Part shown: in pieces, positions 17,654 to 26,751 of the stretch
Layout: each line of letters opens with the position of its first letter
Numbering within the stretch: position 1 is the first letter of the stretch
Origin: Nisaea denitrificans DSM 18348
GTDB taxonomy: Bacteria; Pseudomonadota; Alphaproteobacteria; Thalassobaculales; Thalassobaculaceae
DNA: 64,000 bases
Reading direction: 5' to 3'
Assembly (NCBI RefSeq): GCF_000426505.1
Contig: NZ_AUFM01000015.1
Coordinates: 62,001-126,000, forward strand
The notes under the pieces: model-generated
Databases searched by the model: none
Told to the model about the DNA's origin: nothing
What the model saw: only the letters and a program-made list of their open reading frames with translations
Made by a program: the position numbers and the translations under genes

Positions 17654-18109
17654 CTAGCGGCGGTCCTGGAAAAATTTGCGAAGCAGATCACCGGCCCGGC
17701 TTTCCTCGACCCCGCCGATCACCTCCGGCATGTGATGGCAGGTTGGCTGACCGTAGATCCGGGGTCCGTGCTCGACCCCGCCGCCTTTCGGATCGTAGGC
17801 GCCGAAGACCAGGCGGCGAATACGGGCGAAGCTGATGGCCGTTGCGCACATCGGGCAGGGCTCCAGCGTCACATGCAGATCGCAGTCGATCAGACGCGGC
17901 GCACCGATTTTCGCTGCCGCGGCACGGATCGCCAGGATCTCGGCATGGGCGCTCGGATCGCTCAACTCCTCCACCCGGTTACCGGCGGCAGACAGCACTG
18001 CGCCGTCCGGGCCGGTGACCACCGCACCCACCGGAACCTCGCCCCGCGCTGCGGCCGCTTCCGCTTCGGCCAGTGCCCGTGCCATAATTGTCTGATGTTC
18101 AGTACTCAT
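17654..18109 (-). CDS. tadA: tRNA-specific adenosine deaminase
   Basis: 151 residues from ATG 18109 (MSTEHQTIMARALAEAEAAA). TadA converts wobble A34 of tRNA-Arg(ACG) to inosine. The zinc deaminase signature is complete: HAEILAI (His ligand and proton-shuttling Glu) and LEPCPMCATAI (two Cys ligands). The frame is open 19 codons further upstream but that part is unlike the family. It is transcribed toward cobB and divergent from the pseudouridine synthase gene, with 77 bases between. Confidence 0.94.
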   Translation of the reverse strand: MSTEHQTIMARALAEAEAAAARGEVPVGAVVTGPDGAVLSAAGNRVEELSDPSAHAEILAIRAAAAKIGAPRLIDCDLHVTLEPCPMCATAISFARIRRLVFGAYDPKGGGVEHGPRIYGQPTCHHMPEVIGGVEESRAGDLLRKFFQDRR

Positions 18110-18186
18110 AGCTCCATACCTAGCGGGAAGCGGTATTGCATCCAAGCCGTTTGCATCCGGACGCATCCGCGCGTAAGACCTGCTTC

Positions 18187-19290
18187 ATGAGTGATTTCAG
18201 CGAAATTTTCACCGAAGACCGCGGCCCGGAACGGATCGCCAAGCGGCTTGCCCGCGCCGGGCTCTGCTCACGCCGCGAGGCGGAACAGTGGATTGCCGAC
18301 GGCCGGGTCGAGCTGGACGGGGAAGTCCTGACAAGTCCTGCCATCACCGTCACCGCAGAGTCGAAAATCCGGGTCGACGGCAAGGCCCTGCCGGTTATCG
18401 AACCGACGCGGCTGTGGCGCTTTCACAAACCGCGTGGCGTGGTGACGACGAACAAGGACCCGGAAGGCCGCGAAACCGTATTCGACCGGCTGCCAGCGGA
18501 TCTGCCGCGCGTGGTCACGGTCGGCCGCCTCGATTTCGATACCGAGGGTCTGCTCCTGCTCACCAATGACGGCGCGCTGTCCCGGTTGCTGGAACTGCCA
18601 TCGACTGCTTGGCTGCGGAAATACCGGGTCCGGGTTTACGGCTCCATTACCGAGAAATCGATTGCCCTGCTGAAATCCGGCCCAACGGTCGACGGGATCA
18701 AATACGGTTCGGTCATTGTCGAGCGGGATATCGAGGGCAAGTCGAACACCTGGCTCACCCTCAGCATCCGGGAGGGCAAGAACCGGGAAATCCGCAAGCT
18801 GATGGAACATGTCGGCCTGAAGGTGAACCGTCTGATCCGGGTCTCCTACGGCCCCTTCCAGCTCGGCGATTTGCCGGAGGGCGAGGTTGTGGAGGTGCGG
18901 CAGGCCACGCTGAAAGAACAGCTTGGCATCAAAGAAGATAAGGTCGGCACTGCGAAGGCCAAACAGAAGGCGCCGTTCAAAGGCGACCGTCGTCCCGCAC
19001 CGAAAGGCGGTGCCGGGAAAGATGGAACGACAAAGCCCACGGGCGCTGGCAAACCCAGAGGCGCCGCAAGACCGGGCGGTGCCGTCAAGATCGGGGCCGC
19101 CGGAAAATCAGGCGATCCTGGCAAATTCGCAGGCTCTGGGAAGGCCAGCGACGACCGGAAGCCCTCGACGCGGGGCACGGCCGGCAAGCCGAATGTGAAG
19201 CGGGACGCGCCCAAAGCTAGCCCCGCTCGAGGAGACAAGAATGCGGATCGTCGCGGGCAGAAATCGCGGAACCAAACTCGCCGCCCCTGA
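18187..19290 (+). CDS. rRNA pseudouridine synthase (RsuA/RluB family) with basic tail
   Basis: 367 residues from ATG 18187. An S4 RNA-binding domain (about 18-65, [20 protein letters not shown]) precedes the RsuA/RluB/E/F catalytic domain with the active-site Asp in [38 protein letters not shown] is the conserved late block. From about residue 255 the protein is a low-complexity Lys/Gly/Pro/Ala tail of roughly 110 residues, probably disordered and RNA-binding. The last 50 bases overlap rsmD in another frame, which suggests coupled expression of two rRNA-modifying enzymes. Confidence 0.9.
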   Translation: MSDFSEIFTEDRGPERIAKRLARAGLCSRREAEQWIADGRVELDGEVLTSPAITVTAESKIRVDGKALPVIEPTRLWRFHKPRGVVTTNKDPEGRETVFDRLPADLPRVVTVGRLDFDTEGLLLLTNDGALSRLLELPSTAWLRKYRVRVYGSITEKSIALLKSGPTVDGIKYGSVIVERDIEGKSNTWLTLSIREGKNREIRKLMEHVGLKVNRLIRVSYGPFQLGDLPEGEVVEVRQATLKEQLGIKEDKVGTAKAKQKAPFKGDRRPAPKGGAGKDGTTKPTGAGKPRGAARPGGAVKIGAAGKSGDPGKFAGSGKASDDRKPSTRGTAGKPNVKRDAPKASPARGDKNADRRGQKSRNQTRRP

Positions 19291-19813
19291 GAACTGGAAC
19301 ACGAGACCCACTGCCGACCGGACCCGGGAATCCCTCTTCGGCGTCCTTGAGGGAGGCAGGATGGGTGATGTCCTGACGGACTCGCTGGTGGTGGATGTTT
19401 TTGCCGGCACCGGCGCGCTCGGCCTCGAAGCCCTGTCGCGCGGGGCCACGGAAGTGGTTTTCATCGAGAATGACCGAGAAGCCGTCTGGGCCCTGCGCGA
19501 GAATATCACGCGCCTGAAAGCCGGTGACGCTGCCACGGTCATCGAGGGCGACATCCTTTCCCTGCATCGCACAGCGCCGCGCCCGGCGGATCTGATTCTG
19601 ATGGACCCGCCCTACAATAGCGGTCTCGCCGCCCCTGCGCTGGACCAGCTGCACAAATGCGGCTGGGTCGGCGGGAAAACGCTGATCGTTGTCGAATGCG
19701 AAAAGTCAGAGCAGCTGGAAATCCCGGAATGGCTGGAAGTGCTGGATAACCGGCGCTACGGCAAAGCCCAGATCAGCTTCCTGCGCCCAAGCATGTCCGG
19801 CGACGCGGACTGA
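19241..19813 (+). CDS. rsmD: 16S rRNA (guanine(966)-N(2))-methyltransferase
   Basis: 190 residues. The N-terminal [17 protein letters not shown] and [16 protein letters not shown] are RsmD signatures, followed by the SAM site [19 protein letters not shown] and the catalytic DPPYNSG. It methylates G966 of 16S rRNA on the assembling 30S subunit. The start is inside the end of the pseudouridine synthase gene (50-base overlap). Confidence 0.95.
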   Translation: MRIVAGRNRGTKLAAPENWNTRPTADRTRESLFGVLEGGRMGDVLTDSLVVDVFAGTGALGLEALSRGATEVVFIENDREAVWALRENITRLKAGDAATVIEGDILSLHRTAPRPADLILMDPPYNSGLAAPALDQLHKCGWVGGKTLIVVECEKSEQLEIPEWLEVLDNRRYGKAQISFLRPSMSGDAD

Positions 19814-19841
19814 TCGAACGCCAAACAAAGGGAGTTGCGCC

Positions 19842-20312
19842 ATGCACCTAGAAGGGTCCTGCCATTGCGGCGCCGTCCGCTTCAGCCTGGAAAGCAAGCA
19901 TCCCACCCCGTTCAATCGCTGCTACTGCTCGATCTGCCGAAAGACGGCGGGCAGCGGCGGCTATGCGATCAATCTGTCCGGAGACTTCGACAGTCTGAAA
20001 ATAGACGGTGCGGAGAACATCTCGAAATACCACGCCAAGATGGCAAGCGGTGAAAGCCCGGCCGAGCGCAGCTTCTGCAAGAATTGCGGCTCTGCCCTCT
20101 GGCTCTGGGACCCGCGCTGGCCCGAACTGGTGCATCCGCAGGCAGGCGCCATCGATACACCGCTCCCCGCAGCACCGGAATTGACGCATTTGATGCTTGA
20201 GTCGAAACCGGACTGGGTATCGCTCGAAAAAGGCGCGAAGGACCAGTGCTTCGATGCCTACCCGGAGGAAAGCATCGAAGCCTGGCACAAGCGGTTGAAA
20301 CTCGAACGATAA
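19842..20312 (+). CDS. GFA family (glutathione-dependent formaldehyde-activating-like) protein
   Basis: 156 residues from ATG 19842, after a GGGAG ribosome site. The GFA/CENP-V zinc signature is present: EGSCHCGAVRFSLE, NRCYCSICRK and FCKNCGSALW, giving CxC...CxxC...CxxC. Most members are uncharacterised; the name comes from a formaldehyde-activating relative, but spontaneous chemistry has cast doubt on that activity. It is 28 bases after rsmD and may share its transcript. Confidence 0.85.
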   Translation: MHLEGSCHCGAVRFSLESKHPTPFNRCYCSICRKTAGSGGYAINLSGDFDSLKIDGAENISKYHAKMASGESPAERSFCKNCGSALWLWDPRWPELVHPQAGAIDTPLPAAPELTHLMLESKPDWVSLEKGAKDQCFDAYPEESIEAWHKRLKLER

Positions 20313-20318
20313 GAGCCG

Positions 20319-21203
20319 CTACCCTCCGAGGAACAGCCGCCCTACTTCCGGGTTAGCCAGCAACTCCTCGCCAGTACCGGCCATCGCCGTCTGACCAGAA
20401 ACAAGCACATAACCGATATCGGCGAATTCCAGGCCCTTCTTGGCGTTCTGCTCCACCATCAGGATGGTCTTGCCCTCGACCCGCTGCAGGTCATCCAGGA
20501 TCTCAAACACCATGTCGATGAAGCGCGGCTCAAGCCCAATTGACGGCTCATCCACCAGCAGGATTTCCGGTTCCATGACAAGCGCCCGGCTGATTTCCAG
20601 CAAGCGCCGTTCGCCACCGGACAGTACCTTGGCCTGATGGTTTCGGCGGGCGGCAAGGCGAGGGTATTTTTCGAAGATACGCTCCGCCGCTTCCTTGGCT
20701 TCCGAAGTCTTCTCCTTCAGATAGCCGCCCATCCAGAGATTTTCCTCAACGGTCATGCCACCGAATACGGATTTGTCCTGCAGGATGTAGGCGATGCCCG
20801 CATTCTTCAGCTTCTCGTTGGAGGAGAAATTGGTGACGTCCTGACCGCCGACATTGACGGAGCCGGAGAAGATGTTGGTGAAGCCGAAAATCGAGTGCAG
20901 CACGGTCGACTTGCCCGCCCCGTTCGGTCCGATCAGGCAGCAGGACTGCCCTTTGCCGACCTTGAGGGAGAAGTCGTGCAGGATCTCCATCTTGCCGTAT
21001 CCGGCCTTTAGCTTGTCGATGGCAAGATACGGATCGGGCCCGGCCAGCGCATCGATGCGGGCCTGGTCCGGGCCGTCGGCAATGGCTTCGACCTGACGGA
21101 CTACATCCTCAACGGAGATGACTGTTTCGACACCGCCGCGGCCATAGCCGCTGATGCGCGTTTCACTCACCGTCACACTCACGGTTTCTTCCTTGTCGCT
21201 CAT
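20319..21203 (-). CDS. livF: Branched-chain-type ABC transporter ATP-binding protein (LivF-like)
   Basis: 294 residues, longer than the usual 230-240 because of an N-terminal extension of about 58 residues without a recognised motif. The ATPase has Walker A GPNGAGKS, the signature VLSGGERRLLEISRALV, Walker B ILLVDEPSIGLEP, and H-loop-region VEQNAKKGL. It is the last gene of the minus-strand order binding protein, LivH, LivM, LivG, LivF; its start shares one base with the livG stop. Substrates could be amino acids, amides, urea or aromatic acids. Confidence 0.9.
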   Translation of the reverse strand: MSDKEETVSVTVSETRISGYGRGGVETVISVEDVVRQVEAIADGPDQARIDALAGPDPYLAIDKLKAGYGKMEILHDFSLKVGKGQSCCLIGPNGAGKSTVLHSIFGFTNIFSGSVNVGGQDVTNFSSNEKLKNAGIAYILQDKSVFGGMTVEENLWMGGYLKEKTSEAKEAAERIFEKYPRLAARRNHQAKVLSGGERRLLEISRALVMEPEILLVDEPSIGLEPRFIDMVFEILDDLQRVEGKTILMVEQNAKKGLEFADIGYVLVSGQTAMAGTGEELLANPEVGRLFLGG

Positions 21204-21952
21204 CAGTGTGCTCCCAGATAGGCTTCGACGACCCGCGGGTCGTTCTGGACCTCATCCGGTGTCCCGGTGGCGAGCAGCTCACCATGGGCAAGACATGAGA
21301 TCCGGTCTGCGAGGTTCATGATCACGCGCATATTGTGCTCGATGACGAAGAGGGTGATGCCGAACTGCTCGTTCGCCCGCTTCAGCCGGTCGATCAGGCC
21401 GTTGATCAGGGTCGGATTGATCCCCGCCGTCGGCTCGTCCAGCAACAGAACTTTCGGCCGGTTCATCAGCGCCATGGCGAATTCCAGCAGCTTTTGCTGA
21501 CCGAAGGACAACTCGCCCGCGATCAGGAACCGCTTCTGATAGAGCCCGACGAATTCCAGAAGTTCCTCGGCAAAGGCCTCTGTCTCCCGGTCATGCATGG
21601 AGCCGAACATGGAGCCGAGGCCCTCATCCCGGTGCGAGACCGAGATCAGCATGTTCTTCATGCAGTCCATTTTCGAATAGATCCGGGTCTGCTGGAAGGT
21701 CCGGAGCAGGCCGAGCCGGGCAATGTCCGGCACCCGGAGCCTGGAGATTTCCTGCCCCTTGAACTTGATCGAGCCTTCGTCGATCGGGTGATAGCCGACA
21801 ATCGAATTGAACAGGGTGGTCTTGCCCGACCCGTTCGGCCCGATCAGCCCGGTGATGCCGCCCTCGGCGACATCAATGCTGACTTCCTTGTTCGCGACGA
21901 CGCCGCCAAAACTCTTGGAGACACCGCGCACCTCGATTAGCGATCCGCTCAT
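21203..21952 (-). CDS. livG: Branched-chain-type ABC transporter ATP-binding protein (LivG-like)
   Basis: 249 residues. Walker A GPNGSGKTT, signature LSFGQQKLLEFAMALM, Walker B VLLLDEPTAGINP, and FVIEHNMRVIMNLADRI (H-loop) are all present. RLGLLRTFQQTRIYSKM is the Q-loop region typical of LivG. It overlaps livM by 4 bases and livF by one base, so subunit ratio is probably kept by translational coupling. Confidence 0.92.
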   Translation of the reverse strand: MSGSLIEVRGVSKSFGGVVANKEVSIDVAEGGITGLIGPNGSGKTTLFNSIVGYHPIDEGSIKFKGQEISRLRVPDIARLGLLRTFQQTRIYSKMDCMKNMLISVSHRDEGLGSMFGSMHDRETEAFAEELLEFVGLYQKRFLIAGELSFGQQKLLEFAMALMNRPKVLLLDEPTAGINPTLINGLIDRLKRANEQFGITLFVIEHNMRVIMNLADRISCLAHGELLATGTPDEVQNDPRVVEAYLGAH

Positions 21953-23007
21953 TTGGCTGCCTCCGCCTGACCCGTTCGGGTCGTTTTCTCATCCACCGTC
22001 ACGCCAAACAGAGATGGCCAGCGATCCTGCGCCCAGCCAAGGATACCCTGTTGAAAATAGACGATATTGATGATGATGATGGCGCCGAGAGCAACCCACT
22101 GCCAGCCGAGCAGATGGGTCCAGGTCACCTCCTTGACGATGTGGAACAGGATGGCACCGAGTACCGGCCCCCAGACCGTTCCCTTACCGCCGAGCAGTGC
22201 CATTGCCACCATGAAGATACCGAAGGTCGCGGTCGGGAAGGCCACCTCCAAAGGCTCGATGAATCCGGACATATTGCCGAAAACGGCGCCGGCCATGCCC
22301 ATAAAGAAGGCCGGGACCATCCAGGCCGTGACCTTGTAGCGGGTGGTATGGATACCCATCGCCTCGGCCTTGTCCTCGTCATCCCGGATCGCATTGATAG
22401 CAAGCCCGAAGCGGGTCTTGTAGATCGCGCGGATTACGACATGTGCGAGGATGGCGAGCACGAACAGCAGCACATAGAATACCTGTGAGCCGCTGGCCGC
22501 CTCGCCCGGGAAGACTGGCATGGAAATGCCGCTACCGCCGCCGACATAGGACCAACCGCTGACCAGTTCGGCCACCGCGACCGCAAGGCCCAGCGTGCCA
22601 ATGGCAAAATAGGGACCGCGCAGCCCAAGCATGAATGGACCGATGATGAGGGCGAAAACGGTCGCCACGACACCGCCGAAACCTATGCCAAGAAGCAGCC
22701 CCGTCCAGTATTGCTCCACCGTGAAATCCACCTTGATGGCGCCAAAGGCCGCAGTGTACTCCGCAACATCGTAGACAATACCGATCTGCACCACCGCAGA
22801 GGCATACATACCGATCCCGAAGAAGGCGATGTTGCCGAGCGAGTTGTAACCCATCTGCCCGCCGGTCATGTCCCAGGTCACCGCCATGAGCACCATGAGC
22901 CAGAGAATGGCCATCTGGCTGGTGAAGGCCGGTGCCAGCAAAGGCACCAGAATTCCGGCGGCAACGAGGACGCCGTAGAGTGAGAGGTCGAGTTTCTGAG
23001 CGCTCAT
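21949..23007 (-). CDS. livM: Branched-chain-type ABC transporter permease (LivM-like)
   Basis: 352 residues, about ten membrane helices. The LivM/HisM permease block includes GFGGVVATVFALIIGPFMLG and GPYFAIGTLGLAVA, and the EAA-like loop AINAIRDDEDKAEAMGIHTT contacts the ATPase. It overlaps livH and livG by 4 bases on each side. Confidence 0.92.
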   Translation of the reverse strand: MSAQKLDLSLYGVLVAAGILVPLLAPAFTSQMAILWLMVLMAVTWDMTGGQMGYNSLGNIAFFGIGMYASAVVQIGIVYDVAEYTAAFGAIKVDFTVEQYWTGLLLGIGFGGVVATVFALIIGPFMLGLRGPYFAIGTLGLAVAVAELVSGWSYVGGGSGISMPVFPGEAASGSQVFYVLLFVLAILAHVVIRAIYKTRFGLAINAIRDDEDKAEAMGIHTTRYKVTAWMVPAFFMGMAGAVFGNMSGFIEPLEVAFPTATFGIFMVAMALLGGKGTVWGPVLGAILFHIVKEVTWTHLLGWQWVALGAIIIINIVYFQQGILGWAQDRWPSLFGVTVDEKTTRTGQAEAAK

Positions 23008-23900
23008 CGGACGACCTGCCTTAACCGGTACATTTGGAAGAGCCGCACCATGAGCACGACGACGAGCAAGCCAACCACGGCCGCGACTGCGAACTCCGCC
23101 CCAAATATGAAGCCGGAGTAATTCTCCCAGACCCCGAGACCGAAGCCAGCGACAATCACGCCCGGCAGATTTCCTAGTCCGGCCGCTGTCACGATGATGA
23201 AGGCCCGGATCGAATGCACGAGCCCGTAGAAGGGCTGGATATTCCAGATCATCGCCACCAGCACCCCGGCTGCGCCGCAGATGGCAGCGTTGAGTGCATA
23301 GGTGAAGGCATAGACCTGATCCGTGTTGATCCCAAGAACGCGCGCCGCACGCGGGTCCTGCGACGTTGCCCGGATCGCCTGCCCCATCCGCGAGTTGCGC
23401 ATGAAGAGCACGATGCAGATCGCCAGTATGGCCGCCAGCCCCAACCCGACAAAGCGGATCGCGGGAATGCTGAGCTCTCCGATATCAAACGTGCCGAAAC
23501 CGGCTTCCGCGATCTTCACTTCCGGACCGAAACGCAGGTTCAGCGCCTGCTGGATCAGCAGGCTGAGCCCGAATGTGGCCAGCAGGGACGTGAACATATC
23601 CCGGTCGACAACACGGCGGATGATCGCCGCGTAAACGCCCCAGCCGAGCACGAACAGAACGACGAAAGCGATTGGCAGGGCCAAAATCGGATGTATTCCC
23701 CAGAGCGTGCATTGATAGGCCACATACCCACCGAGAATCACCATGTCGCCCTGCGCCAGGTTTTTCACGTTCATGACGCCCCAGACCAGGGCCAGCCCAT
23801 AGGCGGCGAGGACAAATATCCCCCCGATCAACAACCCCTGAACCAGAAGGTCCACGGCGAAGATCGGCGCCTGGAATAAAATCGAGATATTGTCGAGCAT
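23004..23900 (-). CDS. livH: Branched-chain-type ABC transporter permease (LivH-like)
   Basis: 298 residues, about eight membrane helices. Characteristic blocks: LAAYGLALVWGVMNVKNLAQ, GDMVILGGYVAYQ, and the cytosolic EAA-like loop QAIRATSQDPRAARVLGINT. The gene starts 130 bases after the binding-protein gene, and that gap holds a strong hairpin, so it is probably expressed below the level of the binding protein. Confidence 0.92.
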   Translation of the reverse strand: MLDNISILFQAPIFAVDLLVQGLLIGGIFVLAAYGLALVWGVMNVKNLAQGDMVILGGYVAYQCTLWGIHPILALPIAFVVLFVLGWGVYAAIIRRVVDRDMFTSLLATFGLSLLIQQALNLRFGPEVKIAEAGFGTFDIGELSIPAIRFVGLGLAAILAICIVLFMRNSRMGQAIRATSQDPRAARVLGINTDQVYAFTYALNAAICGAAGVLVAMIWNIQPFYGLVHSIRAFIIVTAAGLGNLPGVIVAGFGLGVWENYSGFIFGAEFAVAAVVGLLVVVLMVRLFQMYRLRQVVR

Positions 23901-23980
23901 TTAAGGTCGCAATCCTTCCCGCAACGCGCCCTGGGGCCTCAAACGTGGCCTGGCGAGTCAATAGCTTTCAAAGGATAGGA

Positions 23981-24013
23981 GAACGGCAGAAGAGCAATGC
24001 CCCTCCGCCGTTC
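23981..24013 (-). promoter_or_regulatory. Intergenic hairpin between binding protein and permease genes
   Basis: On the minus strand the RNA folds as a 15-bp stem (outer GAACGGC/GCCGTTC, inner part with three G-U pairs) and a 3-base loop, centred 17 bases after the binding-protein stop. No U-run follows, so it is not a classical intrinsic terminator. In other ABC operons such hairpins stabilise the upstream mRNA and raise binding protein over permease; that role is inferred here. Confidence 0.7.
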
Positions 24014-24030
24014 ACTGTTCGGTTATGCGA

Positions 24031-25284
24031 TCAGTATTTCGGCTGACGCGGATGGCGTGCTTCCGAAGACGCCCATTTCAGCGGCGCCACCACGTTCAGA
24101 TTGCCGTCCTGAATTTGACGCAGCACCATCGGCTTGGCGATGTTGTTGCCGGCCGGCGAGAACTTGATACCGCCATAGAAGGTGTTCATGTCAGTATCGG
24201 CAATCGCGTCGCGCAGTGCCTCGGAATCGAAGCTGTTCGCCCGTTCGAACGCATCTTTCCAGACCATCACAGCGGCAGTTGCCTGGGCAGCCTGATAGGG
24301 AACGTTCTTGTATCCTTCGAAAGACTTCTTGAAGAGCGAGTCATACTCGGCAGCGGTGCCGAACAGGTCGTCCTTGTAGCTCAGTGTTTCAGCCCACTGG
24401 GTCGGGCAAAGAATACCTTCAGTCGCACCGGCTCCGAATTTGCTGATGATTTTCGCGGCCTCGCAGTGAGTCATGGCAATCATCGGCGTGCTGATCTTCA
24501 GCTCCGCGATCTGGCGAGCCGCGGTAGCCGCTCCCTTGGAGTGACCGGAGATAACCAGCAGGTCCGGCTTGAGTGCCTTTACCTTGGTCAGGGTCGAGGT
24601 CATGTCGGAAAGGTCGCGCGGCAGCTTGTCGTCGATGACGATCTTCATGCCGAACCGCTTCGCATCGTCGACCACACCGGCCCGTACGTCGAGCGAGAAC
24701 GGATCGTTCTCGAACGCCATAGCCACTTTGACGTCGGACGGCTTCTTGCCGTTCTTCTTGGCGATCTCAGCAGCGAGCTCGATTGAACTGGCGAGGTACT
24801 GCTCGGAGGTGGACAGCACGGCAAACAGATAGCGATAGCCTTGGGTAAAGAGCGAACGCGATGCGCCTTCCGCCTCGACCATCGGGATCTTGTATTTCTC
24901 GGTAACCGGCGCGATCGCCTTGGTCAGACCGGAGCTGTACGGGCCAAGCATATATTTGACGCCGTCCTGACTGATCAGACGCTCGGCAAGCTGCGCGCCA
25001 CGGGCCGGGGTCGACTCGTCATCGTAGTAGACGATCTTAAGCTTGTAGCTTTTGCCGCCAACGACCACGCCGCCATTGTCGTTGATCACCTTCACGCCGA
25101 GCTCGTAACCGTTCTGGGCGTGAATACCGTTTGTCGAATATTTGCCGGTCAGCGAAATCGCCGAGCCGAGAATGATGGTATCGCCTTCAACCTTGGCTTC
25201 TGCCGGAGCAGCGGCAAGGCCGAGCGATGCAGTCAGCGCGGCCGCAACCGTAGCGGCACGCAAATCCATTTTCAGGAAACGCAT
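24031..25284 (-). CDS. ABC transporter periplasmic substrate-binding protein (Peripla_BP_6)
   Basis: 417 residues with a signal peptide (AATVAAALTASLGLAAAPAEA). The mature protein begins near KVEGDTIILGSAISLTGKYS, the typical start of type I periplasmic binding proteins for branched-chain amino acids, amides and related ligands; YYDDESTPARGAQLAERLI and PYSSGLTKAIAPVTEKY are family blocks. A GGGAGG ribosome site sits 8 bases before ATG 25284. It is the first gene of the transporter operon. The ligand cannot be assigned from sequence. Confidence 0.93.
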   Translation of the reverse strand: MRFLKMDLRAATVAAALTASLGLAAAPAEAKVEGDTIILGSAISLTGKYSTNGIHAQNGYELGVKVINDNGGVVVGGKSYKLKIVYYDDESTPARGAQLAERLISQDGVKYMLGPYSSGLTKAIAPVTEKYKIPMVEAEGASRSLFTQGYRYLFAVLSTSEQYLASSIELAAEIAKKNGKKPSDVKVAMAFENDPFSLDVRAGVVDDAKRFGMKIVIDDKLPRDLSDMTSTLTKVKALKPDLLVISGHSKGAATAARQIAELKISTPMIAMTHCEAAKIISKFGAGATEGILCPTQWAETLSYKDDLFGTAAEYDSLFKKSFEGYKNVPYQAAQATAAVMVWKDAFERANSFDSEALRDAIADTDMNTFYGGIKFSPAGNNIAKPMVLRQIQDGNLNVVAPLKWASSEARHPRQPKY

Positions 25285-25443
25285 TTCAAGTTCCTCCCTT
25301 GTCCTAGAGAGGATGCAGGCACATGCCCTAACCGCAATTTTTGTTTTTTTAGCGGCGCACTCTCCCTATTAGGTGAAACGTTAGGAAATCCCCCACGGCA
25401 ACGCCAGCCCTTTTTCCGCCATGCGCGAAGGGCAAGTCATGCC

Positions 25444-26277
25444 TCACTCAAGATTGAAGCCTTTGCGCTTTAAATATTTGGCCAATTGCTTGCGTTCCGG
25501 TTTCGAAACTTGACGCGCTTTGTCCTCTGACCATCCGTATTCTTGCGCCAGCCCGTATTCATCGACCGATCTTTGCTTTTCATCCGGGATTTGAAAACGC
25601 GCGCTCCGGCGAGCGTCATACTCCGCAACCTCCTGTTCAAGGCGGCTGTCGTCATAGCGATCCGTATGAACGAACACGGAGGGCGGCAACCGCAAGCTGA
25701 TATGTCCATCGCCAGCAGGCCAGCCGAGGCAGAATCCGCAGATCGGAAAAACGTGGTCCGGCAACTCCAGCAGCTCAGAGATCACCTCGATATGGTTCCG
25801 AACAACACTGATCGGACAGCAGCCGAGCCCGGCGGCTTCCGCCGCACGAATAAAATTCATCAGCACCAGTCCGGCGTCGACCGCCGCATTCAGCACGGAA
25901 TCCATATGATCGTTGGCAAAGGGCTTGCCGCGCATCTCCGAGACCTTGCGGATACGCCTGTTATCGGCGAGGAAAACCATGAAGACAGGCGCGTCAGCAA
26001 TCCAGGGCATGGCCGGCATCAGTGCTTCGATCTTCCGGCGTTTCTCCGCGTCCCGCACGATCAGAACACCCGATTGCTGAAGATCCGATTTGGCCGGAGC
26101 CGAAAAAGCCGCCGCCAGCAACACCTCCAGAAGATCGTCCGGCACCGGGTCCGGCTTGTACCGGCGATGGGAACGGTGAGAGAGAATATGGGCAAGATCG
26201 CCCTCGGCCGGCATATCCCGGCCCGCATCGACCGGCAGGCCAAACCTGTCTTCAATCAAATCGGCGATTGTCTTCAT
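25444..26277 (-). CDS. Nitroreductase family protein
   Basis: 277 residues from ATG 26277. The FMN-binding nitroreductase fold is indicated by HILSHRSHRRYKPDPVPDDL (the S/R-x-R FMN phosphate block), AAAFSAPAKSDLQQSGVLIV, the central MNFIRAAEAAGLGCCPISVV and ICGFCLGWPAG. A C-terminal tail of about 60 charged residues (about 218-277) follows the domain. Likely an NAD(P)H-dependent flavin oxidoreductase; substrate unknown. The open frame continues 114 codons upstream, but that part is not conserved-looking and overlaps the small plus-strand gene. Confidence 0.85.
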   Translation of the reverse strand: MKTIADLIEDRFGLPVDAGRDMPAEGDLAHILSHRSHRRYKPDPVPDDLLEVLLAAAFSAPAKSDLQQSGVLIVRDAEKRRKIEALMPAMPWIADAPVFMVFLADNRRIRKVSEMRGKPFANDHMDSVLNAAVDAGLVLMNFIRAAEAAGLGCCPISVVRNHIEVISELLELPDHVFPICGFCLGWPAGDGHISLRLPPSVFVHTDRYDDSRLEQEVAEYDARRSARFQIPDEKQRSVDEYGLAQEYGWSEDKARQVSKPERKQLAKYLKRKGFNLE

Positions 26278-26482
26278 GACTGCGCGCGTCCCTTCTCTGC
26301 GAATAAGCCGAGAGTAGGCAGTCCATGTGCCGGACCGCAACTCCCGCCCATGCGGCGCATACAACTCCTGGTGTCGCACGGGGCGGTTCACGAAAACCTC
26401 TCCGCGCCTTGACTCGACCGGCGGAATGATTACGAATCGGCAGCCCGCTGACGGGTTCACGCCGCTCTTATGGAGGAAAACG

Positions 26483-26689
26483 GTGTCTGACAAATCGGAT
26501 TTCGAGAACCGAAATCGCCAGTCCATTTTCAAGCGCCTCGGAATGACGGAACTTGAAAGCCTCGGTCTTCCTGCCGACCCGGCGACGGAAGAAACAGGTA
26601 CATCTGATGTCGGCGGCAACGGCCCTTGCCCGGAACACCCCCTCGGCAGCGATCTTTTTTATGTCCTCAGAAACGCGTATCGTCCCTGA
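26483..26689 (+). CDS. Small hypothetical protein, 68 aa
   Basis: GTG start at 26483 with a perfect GGAGG six bases upstream. The product is acidic-to-neutral and soluble (SDKSDFENRNRQSIFKRLGM, then a Gly/Pro/Glu-rich middle and SDLFYVLRNAYRP at the end). I do not recognise it. It lies between the divergent nitroreductase gene and the amidohydrolase gene, 62 bases before the latter, and could be their small partner. Support is the ribosome site and position only. Confidence 0.5.
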   Translation: MSDKSDFENRNRQSIFKRLGMTELESLGLPADPATEETGTSDVGGNGPCPEHPLGSDLFYVLRNAYRP

Positions 26690-26751
26690 TCAGACGGCTC
26701 TCTGACCGTTTGAGTATCTACTAATTCATAGTTGTTTGCCCTGGAGAGACG

